From the NCBI GenBank assembly GCA_020442635.1, contig JAGRJR010000022.1, forward strand, positions 1 to 41,939: a stretch of 41,939 nt of DNA. Direction: 5' to 3'. Under the pieces are notes generated by a model that was given only the letters and a program-made list of their open reading frames with translations, was not told the DNA's origin and did not search any database. Origin of the DNA: Lysobacterales bacterium (GTDB lineage Bacteria > Pseudomonadota > Gammaproteobacteria > Xanthomonadales > Marinicellaceae). The translations under genes were made by a program, and so were the position numbers. This document shows positions 26,183-33,603 of the stretch, one piece after another; position 1 is the first letter of the stretch; each line of letters begins with the position of its first letter.

Positions 26183-27634
26183 TTACCGCGGATTTTTAAA
26201 TTGGGTCACGTAACTACCCACCAGCATTCCTATCACTGCCATTCCCAACCCAATCAACTGAGGTGGCACCATCAGTTCCTGGTCTTTCGCCGCCATTTGT
26301 AAACTCAACACTTCAAAGGCCGCCCAACTGATCACCCCGAGGGCAATTGACAACAGGGCACCCGTGTTATTGGCTTTTTTCCAATACACGCCGAATGCCA
26401 AAGGCACAAAAGCCCCACACAGGGTCACCAAATAAGCATTTTCAACCATTTCAAAAATACTCAAGCCAACCGAGGCACTAAGGTATGCATACAACAGCAC
26501 CAACAAGCCAAAACCAAACACACAAATCCGTGAGGTCACCAACAATTGCTGGTCATTCAAATTCAACCAGGACCGTAGAATATTTTTGGCAAGAATCGCC
26601 GATGGGGCCAAAAGCGTACCCGAAGCAGTTGACATGATGGCTGACAGCAATGCACCAAAAAACATGACTTGCACCCAAACTGGCACTTCTGCCAAAATGA
26701 ATTCAGGTAAAATTCGTTGAGAATCACCTCCGGCGGACAGATGTATTGCGGCCAACTGTGGATCTAACAACGAAGCCCCATATACAATAAAGATGGGAAC
26801 GAAACAAAACAGCATATAAAACACACCGCCTAGCACAGTACCCTTAACCGCGATGTTTTCATTGTCGGCTGACATCACCCGTTGAAACACGTCTTGCTGT
26901 GGAATCGAGCCCAAAGCCAAAGTGACAAAAGCCCCAACAAAAGCCAGAACAGAAGCTGTATTCCAATCAGGCCAAAAATTGAATTTATCCTGTGCTACTG
27001 CATGGTTGACCACTGTCATGACACCACCATCCAAACGATTGGCCACTAGGTAAGCTACCAACAACAAACCCGTCAAAATCATCATCATTTGAATAAAGTC
27101 CATAATGGCCACCGACCACATGCCACCATAAATGGTATAAATCATGACCACAGCCAAACCGAGAACCATACCCCATTCAAATGAAATAGCACCATGGGTA
27201 ATCAAATTTATGGTCAAGCCCAAGGCCACAATCTGCGCGGCAACCCAACCCAAATAACTGATGCAGACGGCAATCGACACCAATACCTCAACTTGACGAC
27301 TGAATCTTTGACGATAAAAGTCACCAATCGTCAGTAATTTCATGCGGTATAAACGTCTGGCAAAAAACAAACCTACAAACACCAAACATAAACCCGCACC
27401 AAATGGATCAGCCACAATACCGGCCATACCCTCTTCCATAAATGTCGCAGGGATACCTAACACCGCTTCAGATCCAAACCAAGTGGCGAAAACTGTGGCT
27501 ACAGTGATATAAATTGGTAGCGAACGCCCAGCCAGAATATAGTCTGTAGAGTTATTGACCCGTCGAGCCGCATACAAGCCGATGGCGACTGAAATCACCA
27601 CATAGCAAATAATAAAAACACCCAAAACACTCAT
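26183..27634 (-). CDS. Sodium:solute symporter family (SSS) transporter
   Basis: SSS proteins couple sodium entry to uptake of solutes such as sugars, proline, pantothenate or organic acids. This protein (483 residues from the chosen ATG) has about 13 hydrophobic helices. Family landmarks are AGRSLPIYITVATVFATWFG near the N-terminus, IYTIYGGMWSVAIMDFIQ, LALGSIPQQDVFQRVMSA and LSAIMSTASGTLLAPSAI. The substrate cannot be assigned. I start at the ATG at 27634, about 56 bases after a well-formed promoter. A TTG at 27676 in the same frame would add 14 residues and cannot be ruled out. It is transcribed alone. Confidence 0.88.
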   Translation of the reverse strand: MSVLGVFIICYVVISVAIGLYAARRVNNSTDYILAGRSLPIYITVATVFATWFGSEAVLGIPATFMEEGMAGIVADPFGAGLCLVFVGLFFARRLYRMKLLTIGDFYRQRFSRQVEVLVSIAVCISYLGWVAAQIVALGLTINLITHGAISFEWGMVLGLAVVMIYTIYGGMWSVAIMDFIQMMMILTGLLLVAYLVANRLDGGVMTVVNHAVAQDKFNFWPDWNTASVLAFVGAFVTLALGSIPQQDVFQRVMSADNENIAVKGTVLGGVFYMLFCFVPIFIVYGASLLDPQLAAIHLSAGGDSQRILPEFILAEVPVWVQVMFFGALLSAIMSTASGTLLAPSAILAKNILRSWLNLNDQQLLVTSRICVFGFGLLVLLYAYLSASVGLSIFEMVENAYLVTLCGAFVPLAFGVYWKKANNTGALLSIALGVISWAAFEVLSLQMAAKDQELMVPPQLIGLGMAVIGMLVGSYVTQFKNPR

Positions 27635-27696
27635 AACATTTCTCAAACCAAAGGCATTAAACAGCGATTGGTACAACAGGGTGAACTTTTGGTTCA

Positions 27697-27725
27697 GTTA
27701 TAAACACCATCCTATCAGGTGGCAA
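27697..27725 (-). promoter_or_regulatory. Sigma-70 promoter of the sodium:solute symporter gene
   Basis: On the minus strand, TTGCCA (27725-27720) and TATAAC (27702-27697) are separated by exactly 17 bases. Each hexamer differs from consensus at one base. Transcription would begin near 27690, leaving room for the ATG at 27634 and just reaching the alternative TTG at 27676. Confidence 0.65.
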
Positions 27726-27900
27726 AGCCCTGAATTTTTTCTGGATGACGACTCAGCACGGGTTATTTCGTGCCTATTTAGAAAAAGTCCGCTGAAGTGC
27801 TTTTTCAGAACCGACTATTTAAAATTGTTTTTTAAAAAATGAAAAGCATTTTTTTCACACACAAGCTTTCGAGAAGATTTTTTGTTACAGGAGTCAGTCA
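27726..27900. other. Intergenic stretch with several hairpins, no gene seen
   Basis: The gap between the symporter start (27634) and the bfr stop (27955) is about 320 bases and holds no credible gene. Besides the symporter promoter and the bfr terminator it has three hairpins: GCACG/CGTGC (27756-27773), GAAAAAG/CTTTTTC (27781-27806) and AAAAAATG/CATTTTTT (27834-27854). The last has T runs on both strands and could be a second terminator for bfr. Confidence 0.5.
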
Positions 27901-27904
27901 ACCC

Positions 27905-27932
27905 AAAAAAGACTCCATGATAGAGCCTTTTT
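27905..27932 (-). terminator. Rho-independent terminator of bfr
   Basis: Read on the minus strand, AAAAAGGCTC and GAGTCTTTTTT pair as a 10-base stem with one A-C mismatch and a 7-base loop, ending in a T run. It lies 22 bases beyond the bfr stop codon. Confidence 0.72.
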
Positions 27933-27954
27933 AAAGAGGTGAACGTGATGATTT

Positions 27955-28419
27955 TTACATTTGAGATTGCAGATAATTGGCTTCGCCCACTTTTTTAACC
28001 AGCCCAAGTTGGGTTTCTAACCAATCCACATGTTCTTCTTCATCATCAAGAATTTTTTGCAGTAAATCTCGACTGATATAATCACGAGTACTTTCGCAAT
28101 ACACAATACCATCGCGTAAATCAGGGATTGCATCCATTTCCAGGGCCAAATCACATTCCAGCATTTCCACTGGTGTTTCACCTATGCGCAATTTACCTAA
28201 CTGCTGTAGATTAGGTAAACCTTCCAAAAATAAAATGCGCTCCATCAATTCATCAGCATGATTCATTTCTTCAATCGACTCTTCTTTGGATTTGTCTGCT
28301 AATTTTTTAAAGCCCATATCTTCAAGAATTTTATAATGCATGAAATATTGGTTTATCGCGGTTAATTCATTGAACAGCACTTTGTTCAGCCACTGGATGA
28401 CTTTAGGATCGCCTTTCAT
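27955..28419 (-). CDS. bfr: Bacterioferritin
   Basis: Bacterioferritin forms a 24-subunit shell that oxidises and stores iron and binds haem between subunits. This 154-residue protein has every expected ligand at the same number as in E. coli Bfr: ferroxidase residues E18, E51, H54, E94, E127 and H130, and haem ligand M52 (EEMNHADELMERILFLEG). It should therefore be the catalytic, haem-binding type. The bfd gene for its electron donor lies just upstream on the same strand, with an 86-base gap carrying a possible separate promoter. A terminator follows, so bfr ends the unit. Confidence 0.97.
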   Translation of the reverse strand: MKGDPKVIQWLNKVLFNELTAINQYFMHYKILEDMGFKKLADKSKEESIEEMNHADELMERILFLEGLPNLQQLGKLRIGETPVEMLECDLALEMDAIPDLRDGIVYCESTRDYISRDLLQKILDDEEEHVDWLETQLGLVKKVGEANYLQSQM

Positions 28420-28448
28420 AATGTAGATTTTGTTTTTTAATTGGGTTA

Positions 28449-28454
28449 ATTATA
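28449..28454 (-). promoter_or_regulatory. Candidate -10 element for bfr
   Basis: A perfect TATAAT lies on the minus strand 30 bases before the bfr ATG. The -35 region at normal spacing is poor (CTGAAG). It could let bfr be expressed apart from bfd, which would fit their opposite iron demands. Confidence 0.45.
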
Positions 28455-28505
28455 AAGCAAGCGGCCAAATACTTCAGTAACTTGTCATGATATGGTTTGA
28501 TGTAG

Positions 28506-28736
28506 TTAAGCCGTTGCTTGTTCTTGCCACTTGGACTTGGGCTGAAGAATTTTTAGAAAATCTGGTGTAACATTGTCATTGGCATTTTGCAACACTTCAA
28601 GCGCTACATCTGCGCAAGTACCACATCCGGTGGCACAACCAGTAGCCTGTTTGATGTCTTGCAAGCTTTGAGCCCCAGCTTTCGCAGCTTTTTTGATGTC
28701 TTTTTCAGTCACACCGTGACAAATACAAACGTACAT
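28506..28736 (-). CDS. bfd: Bacterioferritin-associated ferredoxin
   Basis: Bfd carries a [2Fe-2S] cluster and passes electrons to the haem of bacterioferritin so that stored iron can be released. This 76-residue protein has the BFD-fold cysteines: CIC near the N-terminus (MYVCICHGVTEKDI) and CGTC after GCATG. I start at the ATG at 28736; a TTG two codons earlier is less likely because MYVCICHGV is the usual family N-terminus. The gene is preceded by a near-consensus promoter overlapped by a Fur-like site, so it should be induced when iron is scarce. bfr follows 86 bases downstream. Confidence 0.93.
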   Translation of the reverse strand: MYVCICHGVTEKDIKKAAKAGAQSLQDIKQATGCATGCGTCADVALEVLQNANDNVTPDFLKILQPKSKWQEQATA

Positions 28737-28763
28737 AAGCAAAAATAATCAGAGGATGCTTGA

Positions 28764-28793
28764 AGTATAAATGCTAATGAGAATGATTGTCAA
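28764..28793 (-). promoter_or_regulatory. bfd promoter overlapped by a Fur-like box
   Basis: On the minus strand, a perfect -35 TTGACA (28793-28788), an 18-base spacer and TATACT (28769-28764) form a strong sigma-70 promoter. The plus-strand sequence TGAGAATGATTGTCA (28778-28792) matches 13 of 15 positions of the 7-1-7 Fur consensus, and 28773-28791 matches 15 of 19 of the classical Fur box. The box covers the -35 and the spacer, as expected for repression by iron-loaded Fur. Confidence 0.8.
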
Positions 28794-28799
28794 TAACTT

Positions 28800-30056
28800 T
28801 TATTCTCGTATGACACCTGCCTCAGGATCATCATAAACAGCTTGATTAAACTGACCTTGTGATTTAGCCACTATGCAAGTGACAGCCGCATCACCAGTAA
28901 TATTAACAGCAGTTCGAGTCATATCTAACAAACGATCAATACCCAAGATGATTCCGATGCCTTCAATAGGCAGTCCAACTTGCAACAAAACACCCTGAAG
29001 CATAACCAATCCAGCACTTGGAACACCAGCTGAGCCAATCGAAGCCATCGTAGCCATTAATACCACGGTTAACAATTGGGTGGTGGTTAAATCTACACCA
29101 TATAAATTGGCAATGAATACACAAGCAACACCCTGCATAATTGCAGTACCGTCCATATTGATGGTTGCACCAAAAGGAATGGTAAATGAAGCCACAGATC
29201 GATTAACACCCAAACGTTCTGTTACTGTACGTAATGTCACTGGAATGGTTGCATTGGAACTTGAAGTACCGAAGGCAAAGGTTACCGCACCTTCCATTTT
29301 TTTCAAAAAAGTCACCGGATTTAATCCAGATAATAACTTTAACAAGAGCGGATAAATGACCAATGCATGAAAAAATAACAAGCCCAATACAGTAAAAAAG
29401 TATCCAGCTAAATCTTGAATGGCACCAATACCCAACTCAGCACAGACTTTCGCCAAAATAGCAAATACAGCATAAGGTGCAAAATGCATGATCAGCATCA
29501 CCATTTTCATGATAACTTCATTGAATGCTTTGAAAAAATCGATGACGTCTTCACCCGCTTTACCAGCCATGGTGGCACTTAATCCGAGGATAATGGCAAA
29601 TACAATGATGGCCAACATATTGCCTTCTGCCATTGCTTTAAAGGGATTATCAATAATGCTCAATATGACATCAACAAAGGCTTTTCCTTCTTTAGCCACA
29701 TAAGCAACGGGGGCAATCTCCGAACCTTGGCCCACACCTATCAATGTGGCAAAACTTAGAGCAATAACTAAAGCTATGGCTGTGGTCATTAAATAAAACA
29801 TCAACGTTCGACCACCTATTGAACCCAACATAGAAGGTTCTCGTAAAGCAGTGGTGCCGCAAAACAATGATACAAAAACCAAAGGAACTACCATCATTTT
29901 CAATGACAAAATAAACAACTTGCCAATCACATGTAAAAAGCCACCCACTACATAAGTATTCATAAACTCATTATTGTTCAAGCCAGTAAAATTTAGCGCC
30001 AGACCGAGAGCTGCACCAGCCAACATAAAAATGATGATCTTCTTGGTTAATGTCAT
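28800..30056 (-). CDS. Dicarboxylate/amino-acid:cation symporter (DAACS/GltP family)
   Basis: This 418-residue membrane protein belongs to the glutamate/dicarboxylate:cation symporter family. It has about eight helices plus re-entrant hairpins. Signatures are the Ser-rich hairpin AFGTSSSNATIPVT, then FTIPFGATINMDGTAIMQ (the NMDGT cation motif), the second hairpin ASIGSAGVPSAGLVML, and DRLLDMTRTAVNITGDA near the C-terminus. These place it with GltP, GltT and DctA; glutamate, aspartate or C4-dicarboxylates are likely substrates, but the exact one is not decided. It ends only 64 bases before the bfd start codon, so the bfd promoter lies in this narrow gap. Confidence 0.92.
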   Translation of the reverse strand: MTLTKKIIIFMLAGAALGLALNFTGLNNNEFMNTYVVGGFLHVIGKLFILSLKMMVVPLVFVSLFCGTTALREPSMLGSIGGRTLMFYLMTTAIALVIALSFATLIGVGQGSEIAPVAYVAKEGKAFVDVILSIIDNPFKAMAEGNMLAIIVFAIILGLSATMAGKAGEDVIDFFKAFNEVIMKMVMLIMHFAPYAVFAILAKVCAELGIGAIQDLAGYFFTVLGLLFFHALVIYPLLLKLLSGLNPVTFLKKMEGAVTFAFGTSSSNATIPVTLRTVTERLGVNRSVASFTIPFGATINMDGTAIMQGVACVFIANLYGVDLTTTQLLTVVLMATMASIGSAGVPSAGLVMLQGVLLQVGLPIEGIGIILGIDRLLDMTRTAVNITGDAAVTCIVAKSQGQFNQAVYDDPEAGVIRE

Positions 30057-30120
30057 AATGATTTGCTTATATATTCAAAGAAGCCAAACATATTAGCTGA
30101 TTCAGCTTCAGATTGCATCC

Positions 30121-31704
30121 TTACCAACAATCAGCTCGCGCAGCTTGCCAATCAGCGTTCCAATCGGTCGGGCGTTTGCTTGCATCCAACAGTACGCCAG
30201 GTTCCAATGTAGGAAACATGTCTTCAAAAGTCCGCACTATGGTGCCTTGCAAGCGGTGATTGATGTGAGCCGGTTTTAAGTCAGCCAAAGATTTCAGTCC
30301 GGCAGCACCCAACAACTCTGCCAAATTTTTCATCATTTGCTGATGATATCTCGCTACTCGCTGACTCTTGTCACTGACAACCAGGGCAGTCACCCGTGCA
30401 GGGTCTTGCGTGGCAATGCCTGTTGGACAATGGTCGGTATTACAGGCTCTCGACTGAATACAGCCCAGTGCAAACATCATGCCACGGGCAGAATTGACCG
30501 CATCAGCACCCAAGGCCAGAGCTTTAATCAAATGAAAGGCCGAAACGATTTTCCCAGCAGCAATGACCTTAATATCCTCACGCAAACCTGCACCTATCAA
30601 CGCGTTATTTACCGTAATCAGTGCATCTTTTAATGGTGTACCGACTGAATTGGTGAATTCAATGGGTGCAGCACCCGTTCCACCTTCACTGCCATCAATG
30701 GTGATGAAATCAGGTTTAATACCAGTTTCTATCATCGCTTTACAGATGGCTAAAAATTCACTGCGTTTACCCAAACACATTTTAAAACCCACCGGTTTAC
30801 CTTCTGAAAGCTGACGCAATTCTTGTACAAACAACATCAGTTCCTTAGGGCTGTTAAAAGCGGTGTGATTGGGTGGCGACAGCACATCTTTCCCCATTTC
30901 AACATGCCTGATTTCAGCAATTTCAGTGGTTAATTTAACTGCAGGCAGAATACCTCCATGCCCTGGTTTAGCACCTTGTGATAATTTGATTTCTATCATT
31001 TTGACCTGTTCAAGTGCTGCTTTTTGTTTGAACAATTGTGCATCAAAGTCTCCGTTGCTGTTGCGACAACCAAAATACCCTGTACCAAATTGGAAAATCA
31101 AATCACCTCCATGCTTCAAGTGATAAGGGCTGATTCCACCCTCGCCAGTGTTATGCGCAAAACCACCCATTTTAGCCCCCAGATTCAAAGCCTCTATGGC
31201 ATTTTTACTCAAAGAACCATAACTCATGGCTGAAATGTTTAGAGGCTTAGCATAATACGGTTGTTGGCAATCAGTACCTCCAAATTTCACCAGTAAATCC
31301 TGTTGTTCAACATGAGTAGGCGCCACCGAATGATTGATCCATTCATAACCATCCTGATTAACTTCCATTATGGTACCAAATGGTCGTGTATCCTTTTGAC
31401 CTTTGGCTCTTTGGTAAACCAATGCTCGAAATTCTCGTGGAATTGGCACACCATTCAAATCTGACTCAATGAAATATTGCTGAATTTCAACCCGAAAAGA
31501 CTCCAGCCAATAGCGAAAATGTCCTATCACTGGGTACAAACGCAAAATTGATCTTTTGGTTTGCAGAACATCATAAAGACCCAACAACGCAATAGGACCA
31601 ATCACAACAAACAACCACCAGGCCGCTGGCCAAACCTGAGCCCACAAAACCACAGCTACTGGCACCACTACAACAGCCAGCAAAAACATTTTACGAACGG
31701 TCAT
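30121..31704 (-). CDS. Stand-alone FMN-binding glutamate-synthase-like protein, membrane anchored
   Basis: This 527-residue protein carries the central FMN/iron-sulfur part of glutamate synthase without the glutaminase domain. Two N-terminal membrane helices (about 5-42) anchor it, probably facing the cytoplasm. Core motifs are ISAMSYGSLSKNAIEALN, HNTGEGGISPYH, PGHGGILPAVKL, TIDGSEGGTGAAP and NSARGMMFALGCIQSRACNTDHCPTG. The last holds the CX5CX4C pattern of a 3Fe-4S cluster. True glutamate synthesis would need a separate ammonia source and reductase, and the physiological reaction of these stand-alone proteins is not settled. It starts five bases before the DUF2782 gene's stop, so they are probably cotranscribed. 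Confidence 0.88.
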   Translation of the reverse strand: MTVRKMFLLAVVVVPVAVVLWAQVWPAAWWLFVVIGPIALLGLYDVLQTKRSILRLYPVIGHFRYWLESFRVEIQQYFIESDLNGVPIPREFRALVYQRAKGQKDTRPFGTIMEVNQDGYEWINHSVAPTHVEQQDLLVKFGGTDCQQPYYAKPLNISAMSYGSLSKNAIEALNLGAKMGGFAHNTGEGGISPYHLKHGGDLIFQFGTGYFGCRNSNGDFDAQLFKQKAALEQVKMIEIKLSQGAKPGHGGILPAVKLTTEIAEIRHVEMGKDVLSPPNHTAFNSPKELMLFVQELRQLSEGKPVGFKMCLGKRSEFLAICKAMIETGIKPDFITIDGSEGGTGAAPIEFTNSVGTPLKDALITVNNALIGAGLREDIKVIAAGKIVSAFHLIKALALGADAVNSARGMMFALGCIQSRACNTDHCPTGIATQDPARVTALVVSDKSQRVARYHQQMMKNLAELLGAAGLKSLADLKPAHINHRLQGTIVRTFEDMFPTLEPGVLLDASKRPTDWNADWQAARADCW

Positions 31705-31709
31705 TTAAC

Positions 31710-32048
31710 TCAAAACTCCTTCAACACCCAACGCACAGGTTTTACCCCTGAATTGATAATTTCCCGACCTGATTCCTTCAATTTATCTTTTTCCATCGGG
31801 TCTATATAATATGGTTTGCCATCGTTAGGAATAACCTTGACCAGTATCAGTTCGCCTTTTTGTCTATATTCCTCAATGGTTTGATTTTTCATCACAACGA
31901 CCTTGATATGGGTAGGGTCTTCCGCGGGTTGACTGACTTCTGCCAACAGTTCTTCGCCAGTTTTATTTTCCTCAGAATAGGTTTTTCCTTCAGTTGCTTG
32001 TACATTCAGCATCACTAACCCCAAGAAAAAGCTTATTATTGTTTTCAT
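31710..32048 (-). CDS. DUF2782 family exported protein
   Basis: This 112-residue protein of unknown function has a signal peptide (about 1-18, MKTIISFFLGLVMLNVQA). The mature C-terminal half matches DUF2782 as I know it: IEEYRQKGELILVKVIPNDG, PYYIDPMEKD and a closing SGVKPVRWVLKEF. In many gammaproteobacteria the family lies next to polA; here the neighbour is the glutamate-synthase-like gene five bases downstream. It is divergent from a lipoprotein gene across a structured 264-base spacer. Confidence 0.82.
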   Translation of the reverse strand: MKTIISFFLGLVMLNVQATEGKTYSEENKTGEELLAEVSQPAEDPTHIKVVVMKNQTIEEYRQKGELILVKVIPNDGKPYYIDPMEKDKLKESGREIINSGVKPVRWVLKEF

Positions 32049-32087
32049 TATTTTACTCCTAAGTGATCGTCATCAACCCAAAAAGGT

Positions 32088-32137
32088 GTCTTGCTTCCCT
32101 TCTTTTATCCTCCGGATAAAAACCGGCTTCGCAAGAC
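32088..32137. repeat. Two-tier stem-loop in a divergent spacer
   Basis: An outer stem GTCTTGC/GCAAGAC (32088-32094 with 32131-32137) encloses an inner stem TTTTATCC/GGATAAAA (32103-32110 with 32114-32121) with a 3-base loop, leaving near-symmetric 8- and 9-base internal loops. Neither flanking gene points into it, so it is not an ordinary terminator. It could be a structured RNA, a REP-like element or a remnant of one. Confidence 0.55.
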
Positions 32138-32151
32138 TTAATGAAATCAAG

Positions 32152-32208
32152 CGCTCAACCCTCTGATTGGCTTGCATGGATGCAAGTCTGCAGCGTTAGC
32201 TTGGAGCG
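32152..32208. repeat. Second inverted repeat in the same spacer, GC-richer than its surroundings
   Basis: CTTGCAT/ATGCAAG (32171-32186) forms a near-perfect palindrome with a 2-base centre. Outer arms CGCTCAA (32152-32158) and TTGGAGCG (32201-32208) pair with one bulged base. The following bases (to about 32250) are much richer in G and C than the rest of the window. No open reading frame with gene-like features is present. Confidence 0.5.
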
Positions 32209-32265
32209 GGAGCGGCCGTTGCACTCACCAACTGGGTAGGCGGGTCGCTTCACTCCCAAGATTTC

Positions 32266-32282
32266 TGATACAATGATACAAT
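32266..32282 (+). promoter_or_regulatory. Tandem extended -10 elements before the small lipoprotein gene
   Basis: TGATACAAT occurs twice, overlapping by one base, each an extended -10 (TGn plus TACAAT, five of six consensus). They lie 31 to 47 bases before the ATG at 32313. No good -35 is seen, as is common for extended -10 promoters. Confidence 0.5.
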
Positions 32283-32312
32283 GAGTCAACAAAGATTAAA
32301 AGAGACCCAAAC

Positions 32313-32789
32313 ATGCGATTGAGATTGACCGTTCCTGTATTGTTGTTACTGTTGCTAGCGAGCTGCTCATCTGATGAGCCGGTTGATAAGCAAACCCGTT
32401 TATTAAATACTCTGCAAACCATGGAACAACTGATTGAAGCCAAAAGTCTGGATAAGTTTATGGGCTATATTAATGATGATTTCAAAAGCCCCAACCGGGA
32501 CTATGACAAAAAAGATGTGGAACGCCTGCTGAGAATCCGTCTGATGCGCAACAAAACCATCCATGTGCACCAGGCCATTAAACGCATCGACTGGTATGAT
32601 GAAGGTGATCAACAAGTGGAAGTAGAAGTGCTGGCGGCTATGGCTGGTACTGATTTTAGCCTGACAGATTTACCCTCGCTTAACGGTGATTTGGTAAAAT
32701 TTGTGGTAACTTTTAAATTCATTGATGACAACTACATCATCACCCAGGCTAATTATCAAAGAGCCCATCCTGGAGAGTTTATTTTCTAA
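32313..32789 (+). CDS. Small outer-membrane lipoprotein of unknown function
   Basis: This 158-residue protein has a clear lipoprotein signal (MRLRLTVPVLLLLLLASCSS, lipobox LASC) with Ser after the Cys, favouring the outer membrane. The mature part starts with helices (LLNTLQTMEQLIEAKSLDKFMGYINDDF). Strands follow (TIHVHQAIKRIDWY, QQVEVEVLAAMAG, LVKFVVTFKFIDDNYIITQANYQRA). This helix-then-sheet order looks like a cone-shaped NTF2-like domain, a guess from pattern only. It stands alone, and its end converges on hemD with a 54-base gap and no obvious terminator. Confidence 0.72.
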   Translation: MRLRLTVPVLLLLLLASCSSDEPVDKQTRLLNTLQTMEQLIEAKSLDKFMGYINDDFKSPNRDYDKKDVERLLRIRLMRNKTIHVHQAIKRIDWYDEGDQQVEVEVLAAMAGTDFSLTDLPSLNGDLVKFVVTFKFIDDNYIITQANYQRAHPGEFIF

Positions 32790-32843
32790 TGAAATGCTGA
32801 CAACTCTGCGGCAAGGATAATGATTGTAGAAGTTGACAACATG

Positions 32844-33602
32844 TTATGCCAGCGAACCACTGGCGTTCTGGGTGTTAACCAAATCAACTATAGCAGCACA
32901 CATGGCTTGATCATTGGGACTTTCTGCAACTGTAATTTGCTTGAAACCCAAATCTCTACCACAATCGGCAATACGCTGAGCGCCAACAACCAAAAGCTGT
33001 GATTTAACTTTTGCTGATAACTCATCACTAATACCAAACACAAATTGTTGCAAAATACCAACACTGGTCGCTGTGAGAATTACGGGCTGAGCTTTTGGGT
33101 TATGATACAAATCAGTTAAAGACATATTATCCATTGGTAAAACATCCCTTTGGTAGGTATTGATTTGGCTATAACTGATTTGCTGTGACATGCAATAACT
33201 TTTAATAACATCCCGGCCATCACCTGTAGTGAGGATTTTGATGGACTTTGGCTGGTATTGTTGCAACAAAGCCACCACACCTTCCGAGTTTTGTAAGGGA
33301 TGGTATTCAATTTCCTGATTAAAATGCTTTTGCCAAGCTTTGGCAACAGCTGTCCCAACCGCAATTACCCGAGTTTCAGAAGCTGGTTTTAACTCTGGAA
33401 CAATCTGCAATGCATGCTGTAAAGCATGAACACTTAAAACCACCCAAACTTCGGCTGTCGCCAACAGCCATTCAGGCTTGACCACAATATTGGTAATGAT
33501 GTCAAAGCAAGGTGACTCAAACACCTCAAAACCCGCTTTTCTGTAGACTGCTTTAGCCTGGGTCAAAGCAGGTTTGGGGCGAGTAATAATGACCGTAGTC
33601 AT
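32844..33602 (-). CDS. hemD: Uroporphyrinogen-III synthase
   Basis: HemD closes and inverts ring D of hydroxymethylbilane to make uroporphyrinogen III, the branch-point precursor of haem, sirohaem and cobalamin. This 252-residue protein is divergent, as the family always is. It has the N-terminal VIITRPKPALTQAKAVYRKAGFEVFESPCF, a central WVVLSVHALQHAL, KILTTGDGRDVIKSYC and the late VILTATSVGILQQFV. I start at the ATG at 33602, one base after the hemC stop; in-frame codons further upstream lie inside hemC. Position after hemC confirms the call. Confidence 0.92.
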   Translation of the reverse strand: MTTVIITRPKPALTQAKAVYRKAGFEVFESPCFDIITNIVVKPEWLLATAEVWVVLSVHALQHALQIVPELKPASETRVIAVGTAVAKAWQKHFNQEIEYHPLQNSEGVVALLQQYQPKSIKILTTGDGRDVIKSYCMSQQISYSQINTYQRDVLPMDNMSLTDLYHNPKAQPVILTATSVGILQQFVFGISDELSAKVKSQLLVVGAQRIADCGRDLGFKQITVAESPNDQAMCAAIVDLVNTQNASGSLA

Positions 33603-33603
33603 T

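Noticed and set aside
27635..27676. TTG start for the sodium:solute symporter
   Set aside because: It adds a polar leader before the first helix and would leave a leader of only about 14 bases; the ATG at 27634 fits the promoter better. It is not fully excluded.
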